From positions 434,001 through 498,000 of the forward strand of contig CAWFNW010000003.1 in the NCBI GenBank assembly GCA_963817405.1: a stretch of 64,000 bases of DNA, in the 5' to 3' direction. The stretch's first letter is position 1, and every line of letters begins with the position of its first letter. Position numbers and translations under genes: made by a program. The DNA is from CAWFNW01 sp963817405 (lineage in GTDB: Bacteria > Actinomycetota > Coriobacteriia > Anaerosomatales > Anaerosomataceae). A model generated the notes under the pieces. That model saw only the letters and a program-made list of their open reading frames with translations. It was not told the DNA's origin and did not search any database. Positions 8,587 to 17,611 of the stretch are shown here, in pieces.

Positions 8587-8764
8587 GCTTTCTGGGTACC
8601 CCCCGGGCCGGGAAGCGCCGCCGTTTCAGTTCAACAGTCCGCCGATGGCACTGTTGCACCGTGCGCGGGAACGCCGAGGGGGCAGGGCGCTTGAGCGTCC
8701 CGCGGTGTCCGGAGCAATGCAACGGGGGACCCTCAGACGTGCGTGCACCAACGGCGATAGCGTG
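8587..8764 (+). other. Long 5' leader of the atp operon
   Basis: About 180 nt between the predicted transcription start and the first atp gene. It holds a 7-bp hairpin (8632-8638 with 8650-8656) and a G/C-rich hairpin around 8686-8701. I see no known riboswitch and no convincing peptide, although an in-frame ATG at 8645 or 8717 would extend the first gene. Its role is unknown. Confidence 0.4.
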
Positions 8765-9076
8765 ATGACTGCGCTCACAAACCCGCTCGTCGCGGCCCTG
8801 CTCGGGCTTGCACTCGGCGTGGCGTTGATGCTCGTTTCGCGGCGCACCGTCGCATTCGTCACCCCGGACGACCCTACGCGGGGATTCGCGATCGTGGCCC
8901 TCTTCATGCTTGTCCGGCTCATCGTCGTGGTGGCCGCGCTCGCGGGCTACTTCTTCCTGGCACGACGGGGGTTCCTCATCTTCGCAGGCGTGCTTCTGAC
9001 GTCCTTCATCATCTCCCTGGCCCTCGAGGCTCTCGATTCGTCACGCTCGCTCACGTCATCGCGCACATCCGGCTAA
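8765..9076 (+). CDS. ATP synthase protein I-like membrane protein
   Basis: A 103-residue hydrophobic protein with about four membrane segments (roughly 6-24, 40-58, 61-77 and 79-96) directly before atpB, the usual place of AtpI/subunit I, which helps c-ring assembly or ion supply. Sequence identity to AtpI cannot be judged by eye, so the call rests on size, topology and position. Start is ambiguous: GTG 8762, ATG 8765 or the more upstream ATG 8717, which has GGAG before it. I chose 8765 because the membrane segment follows at once. Confidence 0.6.
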   Translation: MTALTNPLVAALLGLALGVALMLVSRRTVAFVTPDDPTRGFAIVALFMLVRLIVVVAALAGYFFLARRGFLIFAGVLLTSFIISLALEALDSSRSLTSSRTSG

Positions 9077-9092
9077 GGAGGGAGAGAGGCCC

Positions 9093-9926
9093 GTGTCAGC
9101 ACCGGTCGTCATCGCTGCCGAGGACGCAGCAAGTCCGCTGACGGAAGGAATCGTGAAGCTTCTCCACGAGCTCTCGGTATTGCCGCTCAAGGGAGAACAC
9201 CTCACGATTGCGGACAGCTTCAACCCCGCGCACTTTACGCTGACGAACTACATGTTCTTCATGCTCATCGCGCTCGCGCTCTTGGCCATCTTCTTCGTGG
9301 TCGCGTCGCGCAAGGCGAGTCTCGTGCCGAAGGGTCTCTATAACATCGCCGAGGCCGGCGTCTCGTTCGTCCGCGACAGCCTGTGCGTGGACATCATGGG
9401 TCCCGAAGGGCGCAAGTACTTCCCGTTCATCGGTACCGTGTTCTTCTTCGTGCTGTTCAACAACCTGTTGGGCAACATCCCGCCGGCGCTTCCGGGCACC
9501 GGCACGGTCGGAACGACGTTTCTCTGGGGCATCGTGGTGTTCATCGTGTACAACGGGATCGGCATCAAGAAGAGCGGCCTCGGACCCTACGTGAAGAGCT
9601 TCGTCCCCTCGGGGACGCCTGCGTGGCTCTCGCCACTCATCTTCCTGCTCGAGATCGTCTCGCACCTGCTTCGCCCCTTCACACTGGGCGTTCGACTCTT
9701 TGCCAACATGTATGCGGGACACATCATGCTCGGCGTGTTCGCGGTGTTCATGGCGGTCTCGCTGGAGCATTTCACCGCGTCGAGCGCGGTCGTGCTGCCG
9801 CTCTCGTTCCTGATGCAGGTCATCCTCCGCGCGTTCGAGGTCTTCGTCGCGATCCTGCAGGCATACATCTTCTCCATCCTCACCGCCGTATACATCAACG
9901 GCGCGCTCCATCAGACCGAGCACTAG
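9093..9926 (+). CDS. atpB: ATP synthase Fo subunit a
   Basis: Membrane stator subunit with the two ion half-channels. The 277-residue protein has five to six membrane helices. The essential arginine is Arg201 in LGVRLFANMYAGH, equivalent to E. coli Arg210. The GTG start has an excellent AAGGAGGGAGAG site (9075-9086). The N-terminus has an extra hydrophobic stretch before the first helix. It is followed by a 108-nt gap before atpE, the longest within the operon. Confidence 0.96.
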   Translation: MSAPVVIAAEDAASPLTEGIVKLLHELSVLPLKGEHLTIADSFNPAHFTLTNYMFFMLIALALLAIFFVVASRKASLVPKGLYNIAEAGVSFVRDSLCVDIMGPEGRKYFPFIGTVFFFVLFNNLLGNIPPALPGTGTVGTTFLWGIVVFIVYNGIGIKKSGLGPYVKSFVPSGTPAWLSPLIFLLEIVSHLLRPFTLGVRLFANMYAGHIMLGVFAVFMAVSLEHFTASSAVVLPLSFLMQVILRAFEVFVAILQAYIFSILTAVYINGALHQTEH

Positions 9927-10034
9927 CCTCTGGGTTGACCGCCGCATCCGCGGCGTTGTGTTTGCACGACGGGAGTCATGGAAACGGCCACCTGCCGGGC
10001 AGTCCGGTTGGTGCAAGGCAAGAAGGAGGAAGTC

Positions 10035-10259
10035 GTGACTGGTTCACTGTCTGTCCTGGGTGCCGCCCTCGCGTTCGGTATCGGCGCGATCGGTCCCGCA
10101 ATCGGTATCGGCATGATCGGCAGCAAGACGATCGAGTCGATGGCTCGCCAGCCTGAGATGGCCGGCCGTCTGCAGACCACGATGTTCATCGCACTCGGCA
10201 TGACCGAGGCCATCGCGCTTCTCGGCTTCGTGCTTGCGTTCGTTCTGTACGGCGCGTAG
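10035..10259 (+). CDS. atpE: ATP synthase Fo subunit c
   Basis: Ring-forming proteolipid, 74 residues, two helices joined by the polar loop ARQPE. The ion-carrying carboxylate is Glu58 in GMTEAIALLG. The residues usual for sodium rings, a Gln/Glu in helix 1 and Ser/Thr plus Tyr after the Glu, are absent, so I predict proton specificity. The GTG at 10035 is preferred over the upstream ATG at 9978 because AAGGAGGAAG lies directly before it and the product then has the normal c-subunit length. Confidence 0.95.
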   Translation: MTGSLSVLGAALAFGIGAIGPAIGIGMIGSKTIESMARQPEMAGRLQTTMFIALGMTEAIALLGFVLAFVLYGA

Positions 10260-10294
10260 TAGCACGTCAACAAGAATCGTCAGGAGGTAGAAGC

Positions 10295-10795
10295 GTGGAG
10301 AAGATCCTTCCGCTCGGCGTAGAGCTCTACGTCAACCTCGCGGCGTTCCTCGTGCTGTTCGTGCTGCTGTGGAAGTTCGCATTTCCGCCGATCACGAAGA
10401 TGCTCGACGAGCGCGCGGACAAGATCCGCGAGTCCATCGAGAAGGCCGAGGAGACGCGCGTCGAGGCTGAGCGCTTGCTCGACGAGTATCGCCAGCAGAT
10501 GGCCGAGGCACGCCAAGAGGCCGCCAAGGTCATCGAGCAGGGTCGAACCGTGGCCGAGAACATGAAGAACGAGATCGTCGCCAGGGCGCGTGAAGAGGCC
10601 GAGATCGAGCGGGCCAAGGCGATCGAGTCCATCAAGTCCGAGAAGGCCGCGGCTATGGCCGAGCTCCAGCGCTCCGTCGCTGACCTCTCGGTCGCGGTGG
10701 CCGGCAAGATCCTCGGTGAGAGCATGGATGCCAAGTCGCACGAGGCGCTCATCGACCGGTACATCGCAGAGGTGGGTAGCCTGAATGAGAACTAG
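10295..10795 (+). CDS. atpF: ATP synthase Fo subunit b
   Basis: Peripheral stalk subunit: one N-terminal membrane helix (about 10-28, followed by KFAFPPI), then a long Glu/Arg/Ala-rich coiled coil to residue 166. The GTG start has CAGGAGGTAG upstream. The 3' end overlaps atpH by 11 nt, suggesting translational coupling. Confidence 0.95.
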   Translation: MEKILPLGVELYVNLAAFLVLFVLLWKFAFPPITKMLDERADKIRESIEKAEETRVEAERLLDEYRQQMAEARQEAAKVIEQGRTVAENMKNEIVARAREEAEIERAKAIESIKSEKAAAMAELQRSVADLSVAVAGKILGESMDAKSHEALIDRYIAEVGSLNEN

Positions 10796-11342
10796 CGAGC
10801 TCGTGGAGACCTATGCGCGCGTGCTGTTCGACTTGGCGTCGCTTTCCGACGCAGCGGACGCCGCCGATGAGGGTCTGCGCAGCGTCGTCACGGCGGTACG
10901 CGGCAATATCGACCTGCGCGAGGCGCTCTCGGATACCTCGATTCCCGTTGAGAAGAAGCGCGACGTGCTACGCGAGATCTTCGGCGAGAACGTGGCACCC
11001 GAGACGCTCGCGATCGTCACGCTGCTCGTCGACCGGGGTATGACTGACCGCCTCGGCGACGTCGCGCGCGTCTACGGCGAGATCGCCGAGCGCGAGCGCG
11101 GCATCGTCGTTGCCGAGGTTACGACCGCCGTGCCGCTCACCGACGAGCTGCGCGCGAAGCTCATCGAGAAGCTCTCCGTCGCCCTCGACCGCACCGTCTC
11201 GCTTCGCGAGTCGGTCGATTCGTCGATTCTGGGCGGCATCGTCATCCGAGTTGCAGGCCGCGTCCTCGATGGCAGCGTGACATCGCAGCTAAAGGACCTC
11301 CGCCTGGCGCTCGCGACCGCACGTCAGGGAGGTGAAGCGTAA
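10785..11342 (+). CDS. atpH: ATP synthase F1 subunit delta
   Basis: Connects the peripheral stalk to F1. The 185-residue length and the conserved C-terminal LGGIVIRVAGRVLDGSV region (about 145-165) fit the OSCP/delta family. The ATG lies inside the end of atpF. Its TAA is followed without gap by the GTG of atpA. Confidence 0.95.
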   Translation: MRTSELVETYARVLFDLASLSDAADAADEGLRSVVTAVRGNIDLREALSDTSIPVEKKRDVLREIFGENVAPETLAIVTLLVDRGMTDRLGDVARVYGEIAERERGIVVAEVTTAVPLTDELRAKLIEKLSVALDRTVSLRESVDSSILGGIVIRVAGRVLDGSVTSQLKDLRLALATARQGGEA

Positions 11343-12911
11343 GTGGCTGAGATCACCGCCAGCAGGATCGACGCGGTACTCAAGGCGCAGCTGGAGGCGT
11401 TCAAGACCTCGGTCGACGTCCGCGAGGTCGGCACCGTCATGCAGATCGGTGACGGCATCGCGCAGGTCGAGGGGCTGAAGGGCGCCATGGCAGGCGAGCT
11501 TCTTGAGTTCGTTTCCTCAAGCGGCGAGACCGTCATGGGCATGGCCCTGAACCTGGATCGCGATTCGGTCGGCGCCGTGCTCATGGGCGAGACCTCGCTC
11601 ATCGGTGAGAACGATTCCGTCCGCACGACGGGCCGGATCGTGGAGGTCCCCTCGGGCCGCGCGTTTCTCGGCCGTATCGTGAACCCGCTCGGCGAGCCGA
11701 TCGACGGCAAGGGCGCGATCGAGGCAGAGGGCGTGCGCCCGGTCGAGTTCCGGGCGCCCGGCGTCATCGAGCGCAAGGGCGTGCACGAGCCGGTGCAGAC
11801 CGGCATCATGGCCATCGACTCGATGATTCCGATCGGTCGCGGCCAGCGCGAGCTCATCATCGGCGACCGCCAGACGGGCAAGACCGCCGTGGCGATCGAC
11901 GCGATCATCAACCAGAAGGGCAAGGACGTCGTCTGCATCTACGTGGCGATCGGCCAGAAGGCCTCCACGGTCGCCGCTGTCGTCCAAACGCTCGAGCAGT
12001 ACGGCGCTATGGATCACACGATCATCGTCACGGCGAGTGCGTCCGACCCGGCGCCGCTGCAGTACATCGCACCGCTTGCAGGCTGCGCCATCGGCGAATA
12101 CTTCATGTACACGGGCAAGGATAGCAAGCCGGCGAGCAAGGACAATCCCGGCGGCGCCGTTCTCGTCATCTACGACGACCTCTCGAAGCAGGCCGTCGCC
12201 TATCGCCAGATGTCGCTCACGCTCCGTCGCCCGCCGGGCCGCGAGGCGTATCCCGGCGACATCTTCTACCTGCACAGCCGCCTGTTGGAGCGGGCCTGTA
12301 AGCTGAACGACGAACTCGGGGCCGGTTCGCTGACCGCGCTCCCCGTCATCGAGACGCAGGCCGGCGATGTGTCGGCGTACATCCCGACGAACGTCATCTC
12401 CATCACCGACGGCCAGATCTTCCTGCAGACGGACCTCTTCTTCCAGGGTGTCCGCCCGGCCGTCAACGTGGGTATTTCGGTCAGCCGAGTCGGCGGCAAC
12501 GCGCAGATCAAAGCGATGAAGCAGGTCGCCGGTTCGCTCCGCCTCGATCTCGCGCAGTACCGTGAGCTCGCGGCCTTCGCGCAGTTCGGCTCCGACTTGG
12601 ACAAGTCGACCCAGCAGACCCTCAGCCGCGGCGCTCGCCTCGTTGAGCTCCTCAAGCAAGGCCGCTACGCCCCTCTCTCGGTCGAAGACCAGGTCGTCGC
12701 GATCTTCGCCGGTACGAAGGGTTATCTCGACGAGATCGAGGTCGAGGATGTCCTCGCGTTCCGCGACGGGCTGCTTGACTTCGTCCGCAGCGCCTACCCC
12801 GAGATCGGCTCGACGATTGCGTCCGAGAAGGTCCTTTCGGATGCGACCATCGAGAAGCTTTCCGTCGCTCTCAAGGAGTTCGGCGAATCCTTTGTCGGGG
12901 CCCGGGGGTAG
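11343..12911 (+). CDS. atpA: ATP synthase F1 subunit alpha
   Basis: Non-catalytic nucleotide-binding subunit, 522 residues. Walker A is GDRQTGKTA at 174-182, and the family signature PAVNVGISVSRVGG follows around residue 372. The GTG start is immediately after the atpH stop, with GGAGGTGAAG in front. Length and motifs are regular for bacterial alpha subunits. Confidence 0.98.
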   Translation: MAEITASRIDAVLKAQLEAFKTSVDVREVGTVMQIGDGIAQVEGLKGAMAGELLEFVSSSGETVMGMALNLDRDSVGAVLMGETSLIGENDSVRTTGRIVEVPSGRAFLGRIVNPLGEPIDGKGAIEAEGVRPVEFRAPGVIERKGVHEPVQTGIMAIDSMIPIGRGQRELIIGDRQTGKTAVAIDAIINQKGKDVVCIYVAIGQKASTVAAVVQTLEQYGAMDHTIIVTASASDPAPLQYIAPLAGCAIGEYFMYTGKDSKPASKDNPGGAVLVIYDDLSKQAVAYRQMSLTLRRPPGREAYPGDIFYLHSRLLERACKLNDELGAGSLTALPVIETQAGDVSAYIPTNVISITDGQIFLQTDLFFQGVRPAVNVGISVSRVGGNAQIKAMKQVAGSLRLDLAQYRELAAFAQFGSDLDKSTQQTLSRGARLVELLKQGRYAPLSVEDQVVAIFAGTKGYLDEIEVEDVLAFRDGLLDFVRSAYPEIGSTIASEKVLSDATIEKLSVALKEFGESFVGARG

Positions 12912-12914
12912 CGG

Positions 12915-13799
12915 ATGCCGAACCTCCGCGACATCAAGAAGCGCATCGCCTCGACGCAGAGCACGAGGCAGATCACGCGCACCATGGAGATGGTGTCGAC
13001 GGCGAAGATCCGGAAAGCGCAGGAGCGCATCGAGTCCGCGCGCCCCTACGCGATGGCGATGGTCGAGGTGCTCGGCAATGTCGCGCGCTTCGTGCAGGGC
13101 GCCAGCCACCCGCTTCTCGAGGAGCATGCCGAGCGCAGGCGAGTCGTCATCGTGTCGGTCACCTCGGACCGCGGGCTCTGCGGCGCGTTCAACAGCAACA
13201 TCCTGCGCATGTCCGAGGAGATCATGGCTCGGGAGCAGGCCGCTGAGGTCCACAGCGATCTGATCGTGGTCGGGAAGAAGGCGCTCGGGTACTTCAGGTA
13301 TCGCGGCGTCGAGCCGATCGCGGTCTACCGGGACATCTCGGACAAGCCGACCATCGCCGACGCCCGGAGCATCGCGGCGCACATCATCCCTGCCTATGAG
13401 GCCGGCGACATCGACGCGGTCTACGTCGTGTTCAACCGCTTCAAGAACGTGGCCGAGCAGAAAGCGGAGATCTACCAGCTGCTGCCGATTGAACGCGGGG
13501 TCTTGGCGCAGGCTGAAGACGGGCTGACGCTCAGGCCGGAGTACCTCTTCGAGCCCAACCCGCACGCGGTGCTCGAGCGGTTGCTCCCCACGTACGTCGA
13601 GACCCTCATCTACCGTGCACTCTTGGAGTCCGCGGCGTCCGAGCACGGTGCTCGGCGCACGGCCATGAAGTCGGCCACCGACAACGCGAGCGAGATGATC
13701 ACCACCCTCACCCGCAGCTACAACCGTGCGCGCCAGGCTGCCATCACCAACGAGATCGCAGAGATCGTCGGCGGCGCCGCCGCGCTGGAGAAGCCCTGA
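12915..13799 (+). CDS. atpG: ATP synthase F1 subunit gamma
   Basis: Central rotor shaft, 294 residues. The N-terminal KKRIASTQSTRQITRTMEMV helix and the C-terminal YNRARQAAITNEIAEIVGGA helix form the coiled coil typical of gamma. The stop overlaps the first ATG of atpD (TGATG). Confidence 0.97.
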   Translation: MPNLRDIKKRIASTQSTRQITRTMEMVSTAKIRKAQERIESARPYAMAMVEVLGNVARFVQGASHPLLEEHAERRRVVIVSVTSDRGLCGAFNSNILRMSEEIMAREQAAEVHSDLIVVGKKALGYFRYRGVEPIAVYRDISDKPTIADARSIAAHIIPAYEAGDIDAVYVVFNRFKNVAEQKAEIYQLLPIERGVLAQAEDGLTLRPEYLFEPNPHAVLERLLPTYVETLIYRALLESAASEHGARRTAMKSATDNASEMITTLTRSYNRARQAAITNEIAEIVGGAAALEKP

Positions 13800-15235
13800 T
13801 GTCAGATTCCAAGGAGAAAGAAGCGCCCATGAACGTCGGACGTATCGTTCGCGTCATCGGCCCGGTCATCGACGTCGAGTTCGCGCCGGAGTCGATCCCC
13901 GCGATCTACAACGCGCTGGTCGTGGATGCGATGAGCCCGGTGGGGAAGGTGCACCTCGTCGCCGAGGTGCAGCAGCACCTGGCGGGCAACGTCGTGCGCG
14001 CCGTCGCTATGTCGTCGACCGACGGCATCACCCGCGGCATGGAGGCGACCGACACCGGCAAGCCCATGATGATGCCGGTCGGCCCGTCCACGCTCGGCCG
14101 TATCTGGAACGTCGTCGGCGAGCCCGTCGATGGACTGCCCATGCCCGAGGTGGAGGACTACTACCCCATCCATCGTGAGGCTCCAGAATATGAGGACCTC
14201 GAGCCGACCACGGAGATCTTCGAGACCGGCATCAAGGTCGTCGACCTTCTCGAGCCCTACATCAAGGGCGGCAAGACCGGCCTCTTTGGCGGCGCGGGCG
14301 TCGGCAAGACAGTCATCATCATGGAGCTCATCAACAACCTCGCTCAGGCGCACGGCGGCACGTCCGTCTTCACCGGCGTCGGCGAGCGTACTCGCGAGGG
14401 AACCGACCTGTTCAACGAGATGACTGAGTCCGGCGTCATCAAGAAGACGTGCCTCGTGTACGGCCAGATGAACGAGCCTCCCGGAGCGCGCCTGCGCGTG
14501 GGTCTCGCCGGCCTCACCGCCGCCGAGTACTTCCGCGACCAAGGCCAGGACGTGCTCCTGTTCGTCGACAACATCTTCCGCTTTACGCAGGCCGGCTCCG
14601 AGGTCTCAGCACTTCTCGGCCGCATGCCGAGCGCCGTGGGCTACCAGCCGACGCTCGCGACCGAGATGGGCGAGCTCCAGGAGCGAATCACCTCCACCAA
14701 GAACGGGTCGATCACGTCGGTCCAGGCGATCTACGTCCCCGCCGACGACCTCACCGACCCGGCGCCGGCGACTGCGTTCACGCACCTTGACGCAACGAGC
14801 GTTCTCTCCCGGTCGATCGCCGAGCTCGGCCTCTACCCGGCCGTCGACCCGCTCGCATCCACGTCGCGCGCTCTCTCGGCCGACGTGGTCGGCGAGGAGC
14901 ACTACCGCGTCGCCCGCGCTGTGCAACAGGTGCTGCAGCGGTACCGCGACCTGCAGGACATCATCGCGATCCTCGGCATGGACGAGCTCTCCGAAGAGGA
15001 CAAACTCACCGTGTCCCGCGCGCGCAAGATCCAGCAGTTCCTGTCGCAGCCGTTCCACGTCGCCGAGCAGTTCACGGGCATGGCAGGCAGGTACGTCAAG
15101 CTCGAGGACACGATCCGCGGCTTCGACATGATCGTGAAGGGCGAGTGCGACGCGCTACCCGAGCAGGCCTTCCGCTACAAGGGCGGCATCGAGGAAGTCT
15201 TCGAAGCAGCCGAGCAGCTCAAGGCTCAGGTCTAG
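13799..15235 (+). CDS. atpD: ATP synthase F1 subunit beta
   Basis: Catalytic subunit, 478 residues from the first ATG. Walker A is GGAGVGKT at 164-171, the catalytic Glu lies in GVGERTREG and Walker B in VLLFVDNIFRFT. Two starts are possible: 13799, coupled to the atpG stop, or 13829, which gives the usual MNVGRIVRVIGPV N-terminus and has AAGGAG 12 nt upstream. The difference is ten residues. Confidence 0.98.
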   Translation: MSDSKEKEAPMNVGRIVRVIGPVIDVEFAPESIPAIYNALVVDAMSPVGKVHLVAEVQQHLAGNVVRAVAMSSTDGITRGMEATDTGKPMMMPVGPSTLGRIWNVVGEPVDGLPMPEVEDYYPIHREAPEYEDLEPTTEIFETGIKVVDLLEPYIKGGKTGLFGGAGVGKTVIIMELINNLAQAHGGTSVFTGVGERTREGTDLFNEMTESGVIKKTCLVYGQMNEPPGARLRVGLAGLTAAEYFRDQGQDVLLFVDNIFRFTQAGSEVSALLGRMPSAVGYQPTLATEMGELQERITSTKNGSITSVQAIYVPADDLTDPAPATAFTHLDATSVLSRSIAELGLYPAVDPLASTSRALSADVVGEEHYRVARAVQQVLQRYRDLQDIIAILGMDELSEEDKLTVSRARKIQQFLSQPFHVAEQFTGMAGRYVKLEDTIRGFDMIVKGECDALPEQAFRYKGGIEEVFEAAEQLKAQV

Positions 15236-15243
15236 GAGCGATG

Positions 15244-15672
15244 ATGGCACGCACCCTCCTCTGCGAGATCGTGACCCCGGAGAAGATCGTCTACACCAAC
15301 GAGGTGGAGATGGTCATCGCGCCGACGCTGCAAGGCGAGATCGGCATTCTTCCGCTGCACGCGCCGCTCGTGACGGTGCTCCAGCCCGGAGAACTGCGCG
15401 TCCGCTACAACGACAACAGGGATGTCGAGTGGTTTGCGATCTCCGGCGGATACCTGCAGGTGCACGAGGACAAGGTCATCGTGCTTGCGGACAATGCCGA
15501 GCACGCCTCGCGCATCGACGTCGAACGCGCCCGGCAGGCCCGGGAGATCCTGAGCCAGCGCATGCGGGAGCTGAAAGAGTCCGCCACCGAGGACGGTACC
15601 GAGCGCTACGAGTGCGATGTCGACCTGAAGTGGTGCGAGGCGCAGCTGCTGGTGGCCGAGCGCCGTTCGTAG
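15244..15672 (+). CDS. atpC: ATP synthase F1 subunit epsilon
   Basis: Rotor subunit and intrinsic inhibitor, 142 residues. The N-terminal beta-sandwich contains EIGILPLHAPLVT, and the C-terminal helical part (about 90-125) is present, followed by a short tail. Of two adjacent ATGs (15241, 15244) the second is better spaced from TAGGAG. Last gene of the operon, followed by a strong hairpin. Confidence 0.94.
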   Translation: MARTLLCEIVTPEKIVYTNEVEMVIAPTLQGEIGILPLHAPLVTVLQPGELRVRYNDNRDVEWFAISGGYLQVHEDKVIVLADNAEHASRIDVERARQAREILSQRMRELKESATEDGTERYECDVDLKWCEAQLLVAERRS

Positions 15673-15693
15673 CCTCCCCGAATCGCAGCGACG

Positions 15694-15720
15694 AGAGGCG
15701 GCCCTCGCTGGGCCGCCTCT
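15694..15720 (+). terminator. Terminator of the atp operon
   Basis: Perfect 11-bp stem (15694-15704 with 15710-15720) with a 5-nt loop, 21 nt after the atpC stop, followed by GGCTGTTCTG, which is only weakly T-rich. A second small hairpin follows at 15731-15746. Confidence 0.75.
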
Positions 15721-15787
15721 GGCTGTTCTGACGCTCTGCGGAGCGTGCGTCATCACGTGACGGCTGCGCTACGTCCGAGACATCGCG

Positions 15788-15817
15788 TTGCCGCAGCCCT
15801 CACCGCTCGGCTACCCT
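15788..15817 (+). promoter_or_regulatory. Predicted murA promoter
   Basis: TTGCCG (15788-15793), 18-nt spacer and TACCCT (15812-15817), the latter within GCTACCCT. A start site near 15824 gives a leader of about 34 nt to the ATG at 15858 and rules out the earlier in-frame ATG at 15819. Confidence 0.5.
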
Positions 15818-15857
15818 GATGCAGTCAACGAAACACCTCGGCGAAAGCGGCGCGACC

Positions 15858-17120
15858 ATGCCCTCGATCGTTGTCTCCGGCGGCACGCGCCTGCGTGGGA
15901 CCGTCCGCGTCAGCGGAGCCAAGAACTCAGCGCTCAAGCTCATGGCTGCGTCGCTGCTTGCGCCTGGCGCATCGGTCATTCACAACGCCCCGGACATCGC
16001 TGACGTCTCCACCATGGCGGAAGTCCTGGGGGGGCTTGGCGTGCCGGTCAGTCGCCGCAGTGCGACACTCACGGTGGACGCGACCGAGATCCGGTCCCAT
16101 GAAGCGCCCTACGACCTGGTCGCCCAGATGCGGGCCTCGATCGTCGTTCTCGGACCACTCCTCGCTCGCCTTGGGCGTGCACGCGTGGCGATGCCGGGTG
16201 GCTGCAACATCGGCTCGCGCAAGATCGACCTGCATCTCAGGGGACTTGCGGACCTCGGTGTGCACATCGCGAGCGAGCACGGCTACATCAAGGCCGAGGC
16301 GCCCTACGGGCTGCGCGGCGCATCGATCGTCCTCGACTTCCCCAGCGTTGGCGCAACCGAGAACCTGCTCATGGCGGGTGCTGCCGCCAAAGGTACGACC
16401 GTGATCGAAAACGCCGCCCGCGAGCCGGAGATCCAGGATCTCGCCGCGTTCCTCAACGGCATGGGTGCGCACATCGAGGGCGCCGGCACGTCGACGATCG
16501 TCATCGAGGGTGTCGCTCACTTCACGCCGGTCGAGCACACGGTCGTGGGCGATCGGATCGAGGCGGGGACCTTCCTTGTCGCGGGCGCGCTTACGGGCGG
16601 CCCCGTCACCGTGGCGGGAGCTGAGGCGCACCATCTCGACCTCGTGCTGGCGAAACTCGCCGCCGCGGGCGCGGTTGTTCAGGTCGACGCCTCGGGAATC
16701 ACCGTCGAGCGGACAGGGCCCATCCGGCCCGTCGATGTGGCGACGCTCCCGTATCCGGGCTTTCCCACCGACATGCAGCCGCAGTTCATGACGCTCATGT
16801 CGCTCGCCGAGGGCGACAGCGTGATCACGGAGAACGTCTTCGAGAGCCGCTTCATGTTCGCTGACGAACTCAGGCGCATGGGCGCGGACATCGCAATAGA
16901 GGGTCATCGTGCGGTCGTTCGCGGCGTCCGGGAGCTCTCGGGAGCGCCGGTCAAGAGCCCGGACCTGCGTGGAGGCGCCGCCCTCGTCCTCGCCGGCCTG
17001 GTGGCTGACGGCGAGACCCAGATCGAAGACATCCACCATATCCTGCGCGGGTACGAGGGGTTGACCGAGAAGCTGTGCTCGCTCGGCGCAGACGTGCGCG
17101 TTGTGACTGACGACGACTAG
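15858..17120 (+). CDS. murA: UDP-N-acetylglucosamine 1-carboxyvinyltransferase
   Basis: First committed step of peptidoglycan synthesis: transfer of enolpyruvate from PEP to UDP-GlcNAc. The 420-residue length is standard. The catalytic cysteine is Cys116 in PGGCNIGSRKIDLH, i.e. the fosfomycin-sensitive form, not the Asp variant. The ATG at 15858 gives the family N-terminus (MPSIVVSGGTRLRG); the one at 15819 would add 13 unrelated residues upstream of the predicted transcription start. Followed by fabZ after 16 nt. A murA-fabZ neighbourhood is common in actinobacteria, after the atp operon. Confidence 0.96.
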   Translation: MPSIVVSGGTRLRGTVRVSGAKNSALKLMAASLLAPGASVIHNAPDIADVSTMAEVLGGLGVPVSRRSATLTVDATEIRSHEAPYDLVAQMRASIVVLGPLLARLGRARVAMPGGCNIGSRKIDLHLRGLADLGVHIASEHGYIKAEAPYGLRGASIVLDFPSVGATENLLMAGAAAKGTTVIENAAREPEIQDLAAFLNGMGAHIEGAGTSTIVIEGVAHFTPVEHTVVGDRIEAGTFLVAGALTGGPVTVAGAEAHHLDLVLAKLAAAGAVVQVDASGITVERTGPIRPVDVATLPYPGFPTDMQPQFMTLMSLAEGDSVITENVFESRFMFADELRRMGADIAIEGHRAVVRGVRELSGAPVKSPDLRGGAALVLAGLVADGETQIEDIHHILRGYEGLTEKLCSLGADVRVVTDDD

Positions 17121-17136
17121 AGGATAGGCGAGAACC

Positions 17137-17562
17137 ATGCTCAACAAGGTCGACATCGAGGCCATCGTCCCGCACCGAGCCCCGTTCCTGCTGGTTGACC
17201 GCGCCGAGGACGTCGTTGCGGGTGAGCGGGCGACGGGCTTCCTGGACGTACGCGCCGACGCGTTCTGGGTACCGGGTCACTTCCCGGGCTTCGCTGTGAT
17301 GCCGGGCGTTCTCATCGTCGAGGCGCTCGCACAGGTCGGCGCGATCGCCTTGCTTTCGCTTCCGGAGAACCGGGGCAAGATCGCGCTCTTCGCCGGCATC
17401 GACAAGGTGCGGTTCAAGCGTCAGGTCAGACCTGGTGACACCCTCCGTATGGAGGTGGCTATCACGAAGACCCGCGGTCCGCTTGGGTTCGGCGAGGCTT
17501 CTGCATACGTGGACGATGCGCTGGCATGCACGGGCGAGCTCATGTTTGCGATAAAATCCTAA
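17137..17562 (+). CDS. fabZ: 3-hydroxyacyl-ACP dehydratase FabZ
   Basis: Dehydrates beta-hydroxyacyl-ACP in type II fatty-acid synthesis. The 141-residue hot-dog protein has the catalytic His48 in GHFPGFAVMPG and Glu62 in VEALAQ. Same strand as murA with a 16-nt gap. The polysaccharide locus begins 49 nt downstream after an apparent operon boundary with a small G/C-rich palindrome. Confidence 0.95.
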   Translation: MLNKVDIEAIVPHRAPFLLVDRAEDVVAGERATGFLDVRADAFWVPGHFPGFAVMPGVLIVEALAQVGAIALLSLPENRGKIALFAGIDKVRFKRQVRPGDTLRMEVAITKTRGPLGFGEASAYVDDALACTGELMFAIKS

Positions 17563-17611
17563 GGTTGCGCATGCGCCGCCGCTGCGGCGCCATCGAGAGG
17601 ACAGAGGGACT

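Noticed and set aside
11517..13646. 709-codon open frame on the minus strand across atpA and atpG
   Set aside because: Antisense of well-supported atp genes; long shadow frames are usual at this GC content. The same holds for minus-strand frames at 5035-6597 and 38159-39826.
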